Shown here in pieces: positions 26,440 to 38,675 of a DNA stretch of 64,000 bases. Numbering within the stretch: position 1 is the stretch's first letter; every line of letters begins with the position of its first letter. The notes under the pieces were generated by a model. The model saw nothing but the letters and a program-made list of their open reading frames with translations, was not told the DNA's origin and did not search any database. The position numbers and the translations under genes are program-made. This stretch comes from Eupeodes corollae (taxonomy: Eukaryota > Arthropoda > Insecta > Diptera > Syrphidae), in the NCBI RefSeq assembly GCF_945859685.1, contig NC_079148.1, positions 40,125,946 to 40,189,945 of the forward strand. The letters are read 5' to 3'.

Positions 26440-27559
26440 AGAGGCTAGGATGCGACCCACACTGATAACTTTCCATCCCGTCTGTCGATTTGTCTTGCTT
26501 AAAACACTTTTTATAAAAAAACGGACTGTTGGATTTTTATATAAAACTTACTGAATACCGAAAACAATATTTTCTGTGAAATAAAATAAGTTTAAAGCCA
26601 ATATTTTTAATTTTTGAAAAGTATTCGAGTCGAAATTAAAATTTTACCAAGTAATGTTTTTTTTAGAGTGTTATTTTTTTGTAAAAAAAACTGTCAATTC
26701 GATTTATTTCAAAATTTTATCGAATGTTGAAAACAATATTTCCTATAAGATAAAATTAGTTTGAAGCCAATGTTTCCAAAGTTTTAAAAGATATTGGAGT
26801 CGAAAATCAATTTTTACCAACTTTTATACATTTTTTTTTTAGGTTTTTAGTTTTTGTAAAAATACTGTCAATTCGATTTCTCTTAAGATAAATAAGTTTG
26901 AAGCCTAAATTTTAAGTTTTTAAAAGGTATTTGAATCGATATTCAATTTTTAAGATCTTTATGTTGTTTTTTTTTAGATTTTTAATTTTTATAAACAAAA
27001 CTGTCAATTCGATTTTTCTCAAAATTTTATCAGATGTCAAAAACATTATTTTTCGTTGAACGAAATTGTTTTGGGGATGAAATCATATTTTGGTCGTAAA
27101 ATTTTCGAGGTGAGAAATATTTTTTTCAGTTTTGTGATTTATATTTTTTCAAAAAATATATTTTTTTGATATCACGTTACAATATATTGTATAAAATTAA
27201 TTCAAGTCTCAAGCGTTTTTGGTTCGTAAGATATTTAGGGTTAACCAAAATGTTCACCTTTTATTTAAACTGCTATCGTAATAAAACCACCTACGAAATT
27301 TTCTTGAGAGCCCTTTCTGCATCTTTCTTCCTTATTATCTGTATAACAAAATTTATTTGAAATCGATATCTCTTCTGGTTCTTGAGCTATGGACGACGAA
27401 AAAAACGTCGTGAACGTACGGACGTACGAATGAACGCACGCACAGACATCTTTCTAAAAATCTTTTATTTGAACTCTAGGGACCTTGAAGAGTCGAAAAA
27501 TGACAAAATTTGCAATGTGACAAATCGGACCCATTACAATAACTTCCTATGGAAGTTAA
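26440..27559 (-). repeat. Dispersed repeat family R, copy C (reverse orientation)
   Basis: The left end gaggctaggatgcgacccac and right end aacttcctatggaagttaa are the two R termini in reverse order. It contains four internal tandem units (landmarks 26522, about 26690, 26864 and 27001) and the acgt-rich patch near 27410-27450. A SINE begins six bases after its right end. Confidence 0.87.
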
Positions 27560-27565
27560 AAATTA

Positions 27566-27787
27566 AGTGGCGCATCAGTCCTTACAGAACAAGGGCCTAA
27601 TGACTTTCAACTCTCAAAAATTCATATGTGTGAGTGATGTAAGGAAATAAGTCCCTACAGTTTTAATGCCGAATGCGAACTGCTGATTTGAGTAAGCACT
27701 TTTCATGACAGAAATTACTTATTGAGTATTTGTCAATTCTTCCCAAGAGGCAGTACCCGTGAAAAAACTTTTAGGTGGCACAGGCAC
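27566..27787 (-). mobile_element. SINE (minus strand), tRNA head missing
   Basis: On the plus strand it starts with gtggcgcatcagtcc (the tail) and runs through aagggcctaatgacttt, caactctcaa, a ctgatttgagtaagcac stretch and aagaggcagtacccgtg, to ggtggcacaggca. In full-length copies the tRNA-like promoter would follow; here the sequence breaks off at 27787. It gives the best-preserved body of the family in this window. It abuts the R copy at 27559. Confidence 0.85.
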
Positions 27788-29053
27788 GAATTGACAAAAG
27801 TACTACATGAAACTAAAATTATGTCTTCCCAATTTTTCAATTGGCGTTGCAGTCCGTTAAGGTATTTTGATTTTCTTTGACATTTTTACTCAAAATTCCG
27901 ATGTAAGACTGTCAACTTTTTTAAAACTTCAATAGTTGCATTTCTTTGAATGAATCCTATACTTGTATAAGATCTCTTTTCGAGGAGGTACTTTCACAAG
28001 TGTTTGTTCTTGTGGACTTCCTGAGCTTCTTGTTTTAAAAAAAAATTCAGAACTTACTTTAAGCAGTTTTCAGGACGTTTTAAACGTTTTTTTTACGTCT
28101 GGTAAGAAAATTGAAGTTTTTAAAACAAAGCAATATATGAATCATCTGATCCACGTCTTGAATCTTTCATTTTGTTTGTCCCTGTAATACAAAGATCAAC
28201 ATTCAAAAAGAAATTTATTTTGTTTCCTGATTATTATGAAACACTCTTCCGATATCAGGTGGTTATTGCAAATATTATTAAGCTATTGTATATTGAATTG
28301 ACTTCCTTTAAATTTCAACCAATCTGGGATTGTAGTCCCTATGGCATCTAACATATTGAACTACACTTTTTCGGGAAGCCCTCCAAATGGGTGTGGTTTA
28401 TTTAAAATTTGGAATACAAATGTATACTTTTTCGACTTAAAACGTTCTTAATTTTACTTATAGCATTTGTTTTTGATAGCAGGCACAGGGCGAAATGCTG
28501 GGCTGGTTAATATCACATTAGAACTACCACTATCTTCATCTTACTTAGACAATAAGATTTGGAGTATTATCCCCTTTCTACCAAAATTGATAATCTTAAC
28601 TTCAGTGACAATTTAAATTAAAAAATTGATCTTATTTCAAGCCACAATCACCAATTGTGAACAAAGGTGTACAAGTGAAAATTTGTAGAAAAAACGTTTG
28701 TCATTCGAAATGAACACATTTTTAAATTAAAATTTTGAAATTAAATTTTTTACCATTATTTACATAAAAAACCACTTTTATCTATCTATTATTTATATGG
28801 CAATTAACATATCAATACGATTTACAAATACAAATAGCATGTACACTTTTTTCAAGTGCTATTCATAATTAGGTAGATTCGAACTTATATTTATGTTAAG
28901 TAAATAAATTCTACGTAATCCTCTGTTTTAAATAAAAATTAATTAATTTAAACGATCTAAGCTTCAATTGCTTAACATTATTTAATGGATATTTTTTTTG
29001 TTACTCATACTTCATTTAATCTAATTTGTTTGTCTGTATTTTCTTTTTTGCAG
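27788..29053. other. Non-coding stretch, probably intronic
   Basis: AT-rich, nothing recognised. Its 3' end (about 29000-29053) has a branch-point-like ctaat, a T-rich tract and ttttttgcag, which supports an intron ending at 29053. Confidence 0.45.
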
Positions 29054-29193
29054 AGTTATTAAAAAAAACGGACCTGTGCTGCTGCAACACCAAAAGCCAT
29101 GGATTGGACTCGGTGGCAGTTCACATTCGTTTGGAGCACATTTACAACAGGGAGTTTAATGTGGCTGCCAATATGAGAAGCAGGACCGTCTGA
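29054..29193 (+). CDS. Probable terminal coding exon of an unrecognised gene
   Basis: A strong 3' splice site (ctaat, pyrimidine tract, ttttttgcag) is followed abruptly by sequence of far more balanced composition than its surroundings. With the exon starting at 29054 in a frame that needs one base from the previous exon, it reads 45 codons to TGA at 29191-29193. The segment includes T-D-L-C-C-C-N-T-K-S-H-G and ends N-V-A-A-N-M-R-S-R-T-V. A second frame is open for 34 codons to TAA at 29157 (ending H-L-Q-Q-G-V), so the frame is not certain. AATAAA at 29262 would suit the 3' end. No earlier exon was found in the window; introns may be very long or begin outside it. I do not recognise the protein. 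Confidence 0.5.
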
Positions 29194-29261
29194 TATAAAA
29201 CACATTCAAACATCAATCAATATCGTAAATATACCAATTTCTCCATTAATATATCCATTTA

Positions 29262-29267
29262 AATAAA
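29262..29267 (+). promoter_or_regulatory. Candidate polyadenylation signal AATAAA
   Basis: It lies about 70 bases after the putative stop codon at 29193, in AT-rich sequence. In such AT-rich DNA the hexamer also occurs by chance (another at about 29692), so it only supports the terminal-exon call. Confidence 0.35.
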
Positions 29268-32200
29268 ATTTAAAATTCAATTTTCAATAATAATTCTATG
29301 AACACAATATGCGTACTTCAAATTAAAAAAAAGTGAAAATAGATTAAAATTTGCAAGTGAAATTGAGCAAATTGTGGAGTTCAAAAACTAAAAAAAAATA
29401 AATTCAAAACCATGAAATATAATAATATTCTAATACTTTTTATTGGTCAATCATAATCAGTAAAATTAAATTTTCATACATACGTAACGCATATGTCTTT
29501 TTATAGCCATAATATATTCTAGTATTAAATTATTATCTATATTTTTTTTTACAAAATACTTACTCGTTTAATTAATTGTTTCGTATGTTGTACATATTAC
29601 ATAAGCGCTGATCATATTAATATTTTAATTGTTGAATTAAGTGTACTTAAATGTTTGTCCACTTCAAATCTTTTTCCATTTCAACCTCAGCAATAAACAT
29701 TCAAATAAAAAAAAAAACAACAAAACACTTAAAGTATTTTGAATGCATTCGTTTTTGGGGTTTGTAAGTGATAGGGGACTGAGAAAGGTGACACAAAGTG
29801 GTAATTTACCAATTTATAATACAAATTTCATACAATTAAATTCATTTTAAAATTAGGTGGAAATTCCAAAACTTGGATAGTTTTTATTTCCACCATTTTC
29901 TTTTATTTCGAAAATATCGTTACATATTTTTTTTTGTTAAAATAATGCGACAATTTTTTTAAATTCAAAAATGTTTAATTTTGCATTAAAACTAATTTTT
30001 CTTGTTAATATTTTTTTCTAACGTAAATATTTCTAAGTTTGCACTTGTGTTCTTATAACATTGGCAGACAAGGTTTGCTGCAAGCAGTCAAATCGCATTT
30101 TTCCAATGGGTTTTGATGGCCTTTTGTATAATCTTACCTCATAATGACTTAATCAGATGTTACTTTTTAAAATTAAAAAACAACGCATAAATATAAGGCT
30201 TTTGAAAATTCGTAATGTTTTTCATTATCTATAATCCCTATTTTCAATACTCAGTTTACATATTTAGGTATAGTATTTTATAAAGTTTTCGAAAAATGTT
30301 CGTATTCGATTTTATCTGTCATCACAGAAATCTTAAAGAAACGTTAAACAATTTATTCTTAAACGGTTTTTAACAGAAAAAGGCAAAAGGCTTTGAAACT
30401 AATTTTTGTTTTCGTATATCAAGTTTATGATGTGTATTAAATTTTTAGCAAATAGTTAAAATAGAAGTTTGCAATTGAAATAGGGTCTAAAAATAAACTC
30501 CAAAACTTTTTTTTTCAAAACTATGAAAGCATTGATTTCAACGTTGGTTCAAAACTTCATATATGTAGGGTAAAATGAAGTTTGTATGGTTCTAAAATAA
30601 TTTTTAATGTTTGTTAAAATTATTTTAGCTTCTTGTTTTTGCAAAGTTATAGCACAATTTATTGTTAGGAGATATGTTGAGTTTTAACTTAGTCTTGAAA
30701 ATTCTCGGTTTTGGTTTTCTTTTTTCAAGGGAAATGGTTCAAAAAAACCCAAGTTCGGATCCAGACTTTTTATCAGGGAGGGGTCACACACTTAACATAT
30801 AGACGAGTTCTTAATCATCGCTTAAAAATGTTTCTTTATGGCTGACCAAATTTAAATAACATAATGTGAATCTTAACCTTACATTTACACATTTCAAGGG
30901 CTAAAGTGACAACTTGAGTTATAAAATTATGTCAGAATATACTGTTGTCCAGCTGGTCTCACTTTTTAATTTAGACTACTCAGTAAACATGAAAGCATTC
31001 CGAGATTCGAACAGTTTTCTAAATATGCCATATTTAAGAACTAAAACACAATAGTTTAGGGGGTTTTTGGTGCATTTAACGCTGAAATGTAAGAAATTGT
31101 TTTGAAACGTAGTATTTTTCAAAAATAATTTTTTGTTTCCATTTCTAGTAATGCAAAGAACGCTAAAAAAATCAAAAACACAGAAAATGAGAGGGAGGGA
31201 GATATGAAGCATTTCCTGGCTTTTTTGATGTAGTTTTTTTTTTTTTAAATTCATTTTTCGTAAGTCTATTATTACTGTGATAGTTATCAGTCTGCTAACT
31301 CGTAGAAAACATTTTGATCTTCAAGGGGCCAAAAAAACTATAAAAATTGTAAATAGAATATTTTTTGTTTTTGAATGAAATAAAAATAAGGTAAACAAAT
31401 AAGTTGGGAAGAAACTTTTGTGTGGCTCTCGTAAATAACACGTTTCAGAATCACTTTTTACTTCAAATATCAAAAGTTTGGGAGCCCTTATATCAATAGA
31501 TATGAAAAGCTAATTATGTTTTTTAATTAGGCATTAGTTTAAAAAAAGTGCCACTTTAGCTGTTTTTAGGACATTTATATTATTAAATTTGGTGTTTAAT
31601 CTTAGTTCTATTAAATTTTTAAGAACTTAAAGGTTTTTGAATTCAACAGAAACTCAATGTTGAAAATTAACAAAATGCAGGACTGGTTCTTTAGAATTTG
31701 CTAAGGTCTTCCAAAAAGTTTGTTTAAATAAATATGTATTAAATTTTAAGATTTGCAAAAAAAGTTTTCTCAAAAATTATTTCTCAAAAAAATAGAGACT
31801 TTTTTAAAATGCCTTTACATATAATATTTTAAAATTTTAAATTTTTGTCTTTAAATTATTTTTTGTTTGTGGTTGTTTAATGTTTATAATTATATATTTC
31901 ACATGGTGACTCTTTTCTGCAGTATCGGGTTTTATACAAATTTATAAAAAGTGTCGAAGGACACACTTTTTTGATTTAGCCATGTTTAAATGAAAGCTAG
32001 AGTTCGAAATATTTACGAACTACGAATTTTTTAGATGTTGAATGCAAATTTCAGGAATTAAACGGCAACTTAATATCAATTTCACGATCTCTTTTTTAAA
32101 ATTTCTAAATTCTAAATTGCGTTTTTGACATCAATCCACTTTTTGAAAATGTCTATAAACTACTAACAAATCTTTAGATGAAATCTTTGATTATACACCT

Positions 32201-35200
32201 TAACTGTATAAGCTTTTAGCTCATCTTGATAGCTTGATCGTCCATTGGTCAAATGTTGATAAATTTGTGCTGCGTTATTGCAAAAAGGCTGAATTTCCGA
32301 TTCATATTATGTTATCGGTACAGTCCTAAGTTAAAAGTAGTACTTTAAGAAAACAAATTTAAAGGAAGTAAAATAGAAATTTTGTTTTCATATATAAAAA
32401 TAAATAATTAAAAATATATCAGGAGTCATATCCATTAGTGCAATACGATAGATTTTAACTAAAGAGAGTTTCTATGACCCTACAACTGCCCTGGATCCGC
32501 CGTTGAAAAAACCTGATGTGATTGAAAAGTAGGCAAGATACAAATTCAAGACAACTTTGTCTTAAAAAAATATATGAAAACCTAATATTAAAAAAGTGTT
32601 TGATTGTCGAACAGTATAATTAATGTAAATTGTATTATTACAACTTTGAGGATTTATTAAAGGAAGATAAAGAGCTTAAGCCAAAAGTAAGGACTTATTT
32701 TCAGTTTAAAAAAAATGGTATATTATAAATATTTTTAACTTTTTAAAGTGTTACTATCATAAAATTACCATGTTTTCAATAGTTTTAGGAGAATCTGTGT
32801 TTATACTTTAAGAAAAGTTTACAATAAGTGGTAAGTTCTACCATCACTCAATTGAGAAAAAAAATATTTAAAAAAATTAAAAAACTACTGCCTACAAATT
32901 TAAAAACAAAATTTTAAAAGTCAATATTTTAGAAATTCTTTTGTTTTTTTCAATACCCTAACAGACAATTTTTTGACCAAGTTCTTAAATAAACAAAAAA
33001 ATCGATCAAATATTTTTCACATCTTATCATATCAGTAAAACTCAATTTAAAATCAAGTGTGAGTTCTGAGGATTTTTGCGTTGCAGCGGACATTTAATTA
33101 AATAATTAGTTTTGGTATTCTCACTTTTTTCGAAAAAAAATTGTGTTTTCGTGTTTTAATGGAATTCAAAAAAAAAAACATCTTTGCTTGAATAAAATCA
33201 AGAGAAGTTGGTTTCGATTTTAGTTTGTTCACTGTTTCTTGAAAACTCAAACTAATTATTTAGAGATTTACGTCCAGCAATCTCTAGAATATCATATGAC
33301 ATTTAAGTCGAATGATAGACTTTTACCTGGTCTGAATGTTTGAGATTGAATGATATTTCTCGACATAGTTCTTATGTCTATTTGTGCAGAAATTCATGGT
33401 CATTGTAAACGCTCATATATTATGTTCTTCTACCCTTTAATGTAAACAATTTGGAAAACTTAAATAAAGCGCACGATATGCATATGGAACACATTACGAA
33501 ACTGTCTCCGTCGACAACATTTTGCAATATTATGCATCAGAATGAGTCTTTAGATTATGCCTTTGGAAGAATGTCTTTAAAATCGAAGTTCTATCCAAGA
33601 CAGATATTTAAATCAGAGTGGTAACACATGATAACTTGATGAAGAATTAAGTTAGATCTCAATCTAATTCATCAATTAGCCGACTTTTAGAGACTAGAAC
33701 TTCGTCAAAAAATTGGCCGACATTCCAAAACAGGTACAAAATAAAAAAAAAGTGTTAAGCTCAGCGTACATTTTTCAGTAGCATTATATAATGTACACAT
33801 TCATGCTTTAACCTCTATGAGGTCACTTCAGGATGGATTGTGTTTTTTATTTTAGGGGATAGTAATGAACCCCATAATTATAAAAGCTCCCGGAAACGAC
33901 CAAATTTGGATTATTGAAAAAGTAAAAAAAATTTGAATTAATTTAAATTATTACGATGGATGTTGTTACACTATTCTCTCTTTTTATGCTTAGTTTTTTT
34001 CTTATAACAGATTTTTTGATCTTAAAAATAACGAAACATGCCTCAAAAATGGATCTTCAATTTTGTGTGTTTTGATTTTACAACTTTTTCTGAAGATTCA
34101 ATATCTTAGAAATAAATTTATCTTACTGTTACAATTTTAATGGCTATTATTACTTTTATTCAATAGTTTATTTATACAATTAATTTAAACTGAAATCAAA
34201 ATTTTGAGTTGTTAAAGTAGTCTAAGAAATTATAAATGCTCTTGTTTAAATGCCAAGAACTTGCATAAGAAGGATTTATAATCAAATGTTTGGTTTTTAT
34301 TTTGTTACCCTCAATTTTGAAATCTTTTAAAATATTTAGACTATACAGACGGCCATCTGGCGCGTTTGAGTTTACTAAAAACATATGTTCTAAAAAAAAT
34401 AATATTTACTAGGCTCATATTCAAATTTTAACGCACAACAGATTTGAATTCAATCCATTCAAATGGTATTTTTAGTCCGATCAAACAAAATCTACAAAAT
34501 GTTAATCGAACTGAAACTAAAATCTTTAGAGCAACAAACTATGACCAAACAAAAAAAAAAAACAAATAGATGTTTTCTTAATCTTACTGAAAGTTTAAGT
34601 AGGTAAAATTGTATCTTAAAATATCAAAAATTCATAAAAAGGTAAAATAAAATTAATAAATTGACTGCCCCAAAAATACTCATTGATCAAAAACAATCAG
34701 AAAAGCATTCACACCAAACTTTTCTATAAACATTTTCGTCTACACCAAAAATTTCGTGTTCGTCTAGATCATTGCACTGTCTCAGTCGAATTCTCTATCT
34801 ATAGTTTTCATATTGCATGGTTTGTTTAATAAACCATTGTTGGATGTCAAATAATAATCAACATATATCCAGAGTCATTATTTTACGTAGGTTCAAACTT
34901 TCTATAGTCTCTTCCTTTCTTTATAGTCTACTGTCAACTCTTTTCTTCAAATTTCAAATTTCACTCTATAACTTATTCTATATACGTCATAACTTCTTTT
35001 ATGTCCTTTGTCATAGTAATTGTTTATGTGAGTGAGCTTGTGTGTGTGTGTAGTTTATTACTACACAACAACAATAACCAAAATAATCTTTTAGTGCATA
35101 TTTCATTATGTTTCTTGCCTCTGTTTTTCAAACATAAATAATTCATACTGCGTATATATGTATATAAATTTGTTTGGTCGAACCATCCTACCAAAAGCCA

Positions 35201-35552
35201 TATACCCACGCATATGAAACGGAAACATAATGTCTCGTTTTTACACTTTTTAGTGTCAACCAAATAATTTATGAACTTTGAACGTAAAACAAAAAACACT
35301 AACTGGAAGTTTTCATGGCGCAGTGCTGGCTTCAAAAAGGATTTTAAAATTATGTTAAATTTTTATATTTTGGAAAATATCTCCACATAAATCTACACTA
35401 CGCACATAAACAACAACCAACAGGAAGATACTCGAACTTTTACCAAAAAGTTAAAATAAACAAAAACAAAAATCAATAAAACAACCAGAGAAGAATAATT
35501 TTCTTTTATAAATGGTTTATCCTTGTGAGCCGGAAATCATAAATCAAAATCA
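29268..35552. other. Long AT-rich non-coding stretch
   Basis: No exon, RNA gene or mobile element was identified apart from the paired repeat copy at 30148-30310. The last few hundred bases (about 34690-35552) upstream of the coding exon at 35553 probably include its 5' untranslated region or an intron. No convincing TATA/initiator/DPE combination was found. Confidence 0.45.
30148..30310. repeat. Second copy of the paired repeat seen at about 25172
   Basis: It shares aatcagatgttactttttaa, cgcataaatataagg, aatccctatttt and the catatttaggta region, in the same order and orientation as 25172-25345. There are no inverted ends and no coding content. Likely an old dispersed repeat. Confidence 0.55.
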
Positions 35553-35848
35553 ATGTTTAAGGAAACACCAACTAGTCGTGGTAGTTTCAGGTCTCTCAGA
35601 AGTGCCCCATTGCTTAGCACTGTTATAGAGAGTACCTTATCGTTGACACGCATCCATCCGATAACAGCTTTGGAATTGCCGGGTGTTGAATTCAATGTTG
35701 AAACTGGACCCCTTATTCGACAGCCAACTTTGAGAACAATTTCGGGATCCGTTCACGGACAACCGCCACCACAGCTCACAGGACCAACTACTGGTCGTTC
35801 GTCTCTACGTGTTCGATCGGAATACAAACGTAGTATTCAGCAAAAAAG
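35553..35848 (+). CDS. Probable first coding exon of an unrecognised gene
   Basis: An ATG in context atcaATG opens 98 codons plus two bases, ending at a good splice donor (aaaaag|gtaggt, 35848/35849). Composition is strikingly less AT-rich than the flanks, with normal codon variety. The peptide is rich in Ser, Thr, Arg and Pro: it starts M-F-K-E-T-P-T-S-R-G-S-F, has L-E-L-P-G-V-E-F-N-V-E-T-G-P in the middle and ends R-V-R-S-E-Y-K-R-S-I-Q-Q-K. There is no signal peptide, membrane helix or known domain; it looks like a disordered, cytoplasmic N-terminal tail with several R-x-x-S-type sites. The next exon was not found within the remaining 28 kb, so the gene likely has a very long first intron. 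No product is assigned. Confidence 0.72.
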
Positions 35849-37468
35849 GTAGGTACTCAAATATTTATAAATTTCCTAAAAAATTATCAGTTTTATAGAT
35901 TTTTAGTGCTGGAAAGATGATTGCATTGTATCTAAACCCAAAGTAAGAGTTGAAGACTTAATTAGTTTATTTAAAAGCGTTAAGTGTCTTTTTATTAAGT
36001 TCATGAGATTACAGATTTCTTGGTCATGATTTAGTCCTTGCTAATCCTTTTTACACAATCGCAAGTGAAAAATTAATTCTTTTAAGATACATTTCTCTTC
36101 TAATTTCAATTCTACTCTCAATTACTCTTCAAACACATTTTATCAGAATGCATTAATTTCAATGCCTTTTTACTTTGTAAAATACTGCAAATTGAAAAGA
36201 AAACGAAAAAGAACTAAATTGTAATTAAATACTTTCAACGAGCTTAATTAATTCGAGTTGTGGTAGGAACATTGTGAGTGAAGAGAAAGAGTGAAAGAAA
36301 AATCATTTTCTAAAAAGATTTTTAGAAGAAAACTTTAGCCTTTAATGTTATTGTTGTTTTTTGTTTTTGGAATCATTATAGCGCTTGGCTCTACTAATAT
36401 TGCTATAATAGTAGGTAACACGAATATAAACAAAATAAAATAAAAAAATTAAAAAAACATTGTTTTGAAAATACTTATACCACACAACACACATTAAAGA
36501 GCTTCGGCTTTTGAAGGATTTTCTGCACGAAAGAATTTCTGAGAACTTTGGAAACTCCATTAGTGAATATAATTCATCCTTCGTATGTGTGTGGTATAGA
36601 ATAGAAACATATATTGATGGTTAATGGGTGCATTGGATGGTGGATAAGTATACTGTGTATTAAATTATCTCTTATCAAAATGAAGGATTTTTATGGGGAA
36701 TTATCAATACTAATTCAACCAGAAAGTTATGATGTTCTAGATTGAAGCTACTTGGAAAACAAAATTAATAAAATGAGATGGTTTTTAAAATCCTTTAAGA
36801 TATGCTGAAATATATCGACAGTGATTAAATTGACAGTCGGTTCTATTAGAAAGTAGGTAATTTTATAATTTTTGAAGAGTCGGACCATTCTTAGTGCTTA
36901 AAGTAATTATGTAAATAAACTCAACGACTTTTTTCACTGTCGAACAAACTTAGGTATCTTATATACCTTACAATATTCTTACAAACAAGTTTGTTGTCCT
37001 TTATTGTTATCTCACTTAGTTTTTAAAATTTGTTATTAATTTTGTGGTGACTAAAAAATCTTCATTTAAATTTTTGGTGGAAATTCAGAATTCGCACTAA
37101 AATTTTAGCCGTATTGAGGAAATGGTTAAATTTAGTTTCTAATTTTAAAATAAACGTCTTAAAAATAATTTGTATATTATTCCAAAAACTTGATTTGATA
37201 CAATCTTGTTTAGAAGTCGAATTCGTTAATAACCAAAATATTAATTTCAGAGTTCTTTTAATGTTATTGTAGCACAAATGATTATTATCAGCTTATCATT
37301 TCTTTGAAAAAGTAAAAAATATACTGAAAATATCTTAACTGAATATTGACAAAGCGAGTAAAGATTTAGAAAAGGATAATGAATTATATTGATTACAAAA
37401 AGAATTCATGAATTTACATAGTCCTTAAAATAATATAATGTGTTTTGCGAATTTCAAAAAAAAAAAAT
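35849..37468. other. Non-coding, probably intron of the gene starting at 35553
   Basis: It follows the gtaggt donor. AT-rich with no recognised element or exon. Confidence 0.45.
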
Positions 37469-37555
37469 GGGTGGCGCAACAGTCCGTTTGTGAACTAGGG
37501 CCTAGTGACTTATAGCTCTCAACCATTCCTGTGTGCGAGGAATGTTGTCAGGAAT
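37469..37555 (-). mobile_element. SINE 3' tail fragment (minus strand)
   Basis: It reads gggtggcgcaacagtccg, then tttgtgaactagggcctagt, then a caaccattcctgtgtgcgag stretch on the plus strand. This is the tail part of the family at 27566 and, reversed, at 16977. Its first ~34 bases also match the 3' end of the LINE at 56041. Body and tRNA head are absent. Confidence 0.8.
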
Positions 37556-37794
37556 TTCAAAAAGCTGACGTTATAATTGGTTTGATTAAATTTTGTCTAT
37601 ATTGTTAGTTCTGTTTTTGAAAATTGTAACATTTTTCGCTGGTAAAGTGTCGAAAAAAAATGCTAAATTAGACATTTTGTAAATTAATACCAAATGTGTG
37701 TATTATTACTAAATTATGCACTGAAATATTCAACAGCTTTTAAAAAACTCGGTAAATTTTGTTCAAGGTTTCAATTTGATTTGATTAAAAAATA

Positions 37795-38045
37795 GAGGCT
37801 GGTGAAGACAAACACTGATAACTTCCCATCCCGTCTGTCGATTCGTTTAAAAAGTTTGTAGGTTTTTGTGTTTTGTTGAATATCAAAACCAATATTTTCT
37901 TTGAGATAAAAATAGTTTGAAGCCAAAATTTGACTGAATGCTGAAACAATATTTTTTATAAGATAAAATTAATTTGAAGCCAATATCTCAAATTCCTAAA
38001 AAGATATTTTAGTCGAAAATTAATTTCTCCCAAATTTTATTGTTT
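37795..38045 (-). repeat. Partial R-family copy (F)
   Basis: It begins gaggctggtgaagacaaaca, then ctgataacttcccatcccgt and ctgtcgattcg, which is the conserved R end with local damage. It continues into R-type internal sequence (gaagccaatatctcaaa) and breaks off at about 38045, where a LINE remnant follows. The palindromic terminus is missing. Confidence 0.7.
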
Positions 38046-38169
38046 TTTTGTATGACATGACAACACTAACGGACTAATTCCAGCGGATATTTTTGAGATA
38101 GACAACGACTGAATAAGACCTCAGTAAAGATTTTAATTTTTGATTAGGAGGTTGGTATAGTTACGAAAG

Positions 38170-38525
38170 ACTTCAATACCACTATTTTTCAGAAACAACA
38201 TCTCATCAACCTCCGTGTCACTCTTATTTGGGTTTCAGGCATTGATGGAAATTAACGTGCTAATAAGTTGCCCCCGGCAACGATAGCTCACTTGTAGAAA
38301 GGGAAAATATTCCTCTTGGAGCTTTAAAGGGCAAAATGTTCTCAATATTTCCGAAAATCTGGACTCTGGCCTATAGGAGAGGTTACAGCAAGGTTGGGTA
38401 TCACTAACAAACCCAATGCCGGAGTTCAACATGAAAGTAAAACTGTGATTCACTTTTTCTGTAAATGTCCTCCTCTGGTCTGCTCTAGAATGTTATTGTT
38501 AAGCTTGGGAAGTGCATTCATTAAA
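38170..38525 (+). pseudogene. LINE remnant: RNase H domain end and C-terminal zinc motif
   Basis: One frame reads I-N-L-R-V-T-L-I-W-V-S-G-I-D-G-N-stop-R-A-N-K-L. This is the last conserved block of the RNase H domains carried by I/R1-group LINEs (pattern W-V-x-G-H-x-G-x-x-G-N-E-x-A-D). Further on, another frame reads H-F-F-C-K-C-P-P-L, the H-x4-C-like end of the C-terminal zinc motif in these ORF2 proteins. There are at least one stop and one frame change, and no RT. The remnant sits between two R copies. Confidence 0.65.
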
Positions 38526-38545
38526 GATCTTGATAAACTTTGACA

Positions 38546-38620
38546 GTGACAGATGTCAAAAGTGACAGATGTCAAAAGTGACATATGTCAAAAGCGACAG
38601 ATTTGCAAAGTGGCATATGC
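38546..38620. repeat. 16-bp tandem repeat, about five units
   Basis: tgacagatgtcaaaag occurs twice exactly, then as tgacatatgtcaaaag, cgacagatttgcaaag and a partial tggcatatgc. It starts about 20 bases after the LINE remnant, so it might be that element's simple-sequence tail, though this is only a guess. Confidence 0.85.
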
Positions 38621-38675
38621 TTAATATTTTAAAAAACACTTTGCTAAATCCACTGTCTATTATTTTAAAACAGAA

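Noticed and set aside
34700..34830. Core promoter for the exon at 35553
   Set aside because: A TATAAA at about 34724 and a TCAGTC at 34782 are about 60 bases apart, too far for a TATA-initiator pair, and no DPE-like word follows.
38538..38625. CRISPR-like array
   Set aside because: The 16-base units are directly adjacent with no spacers; it is a simple minisatellite in a eukaryotic genome.
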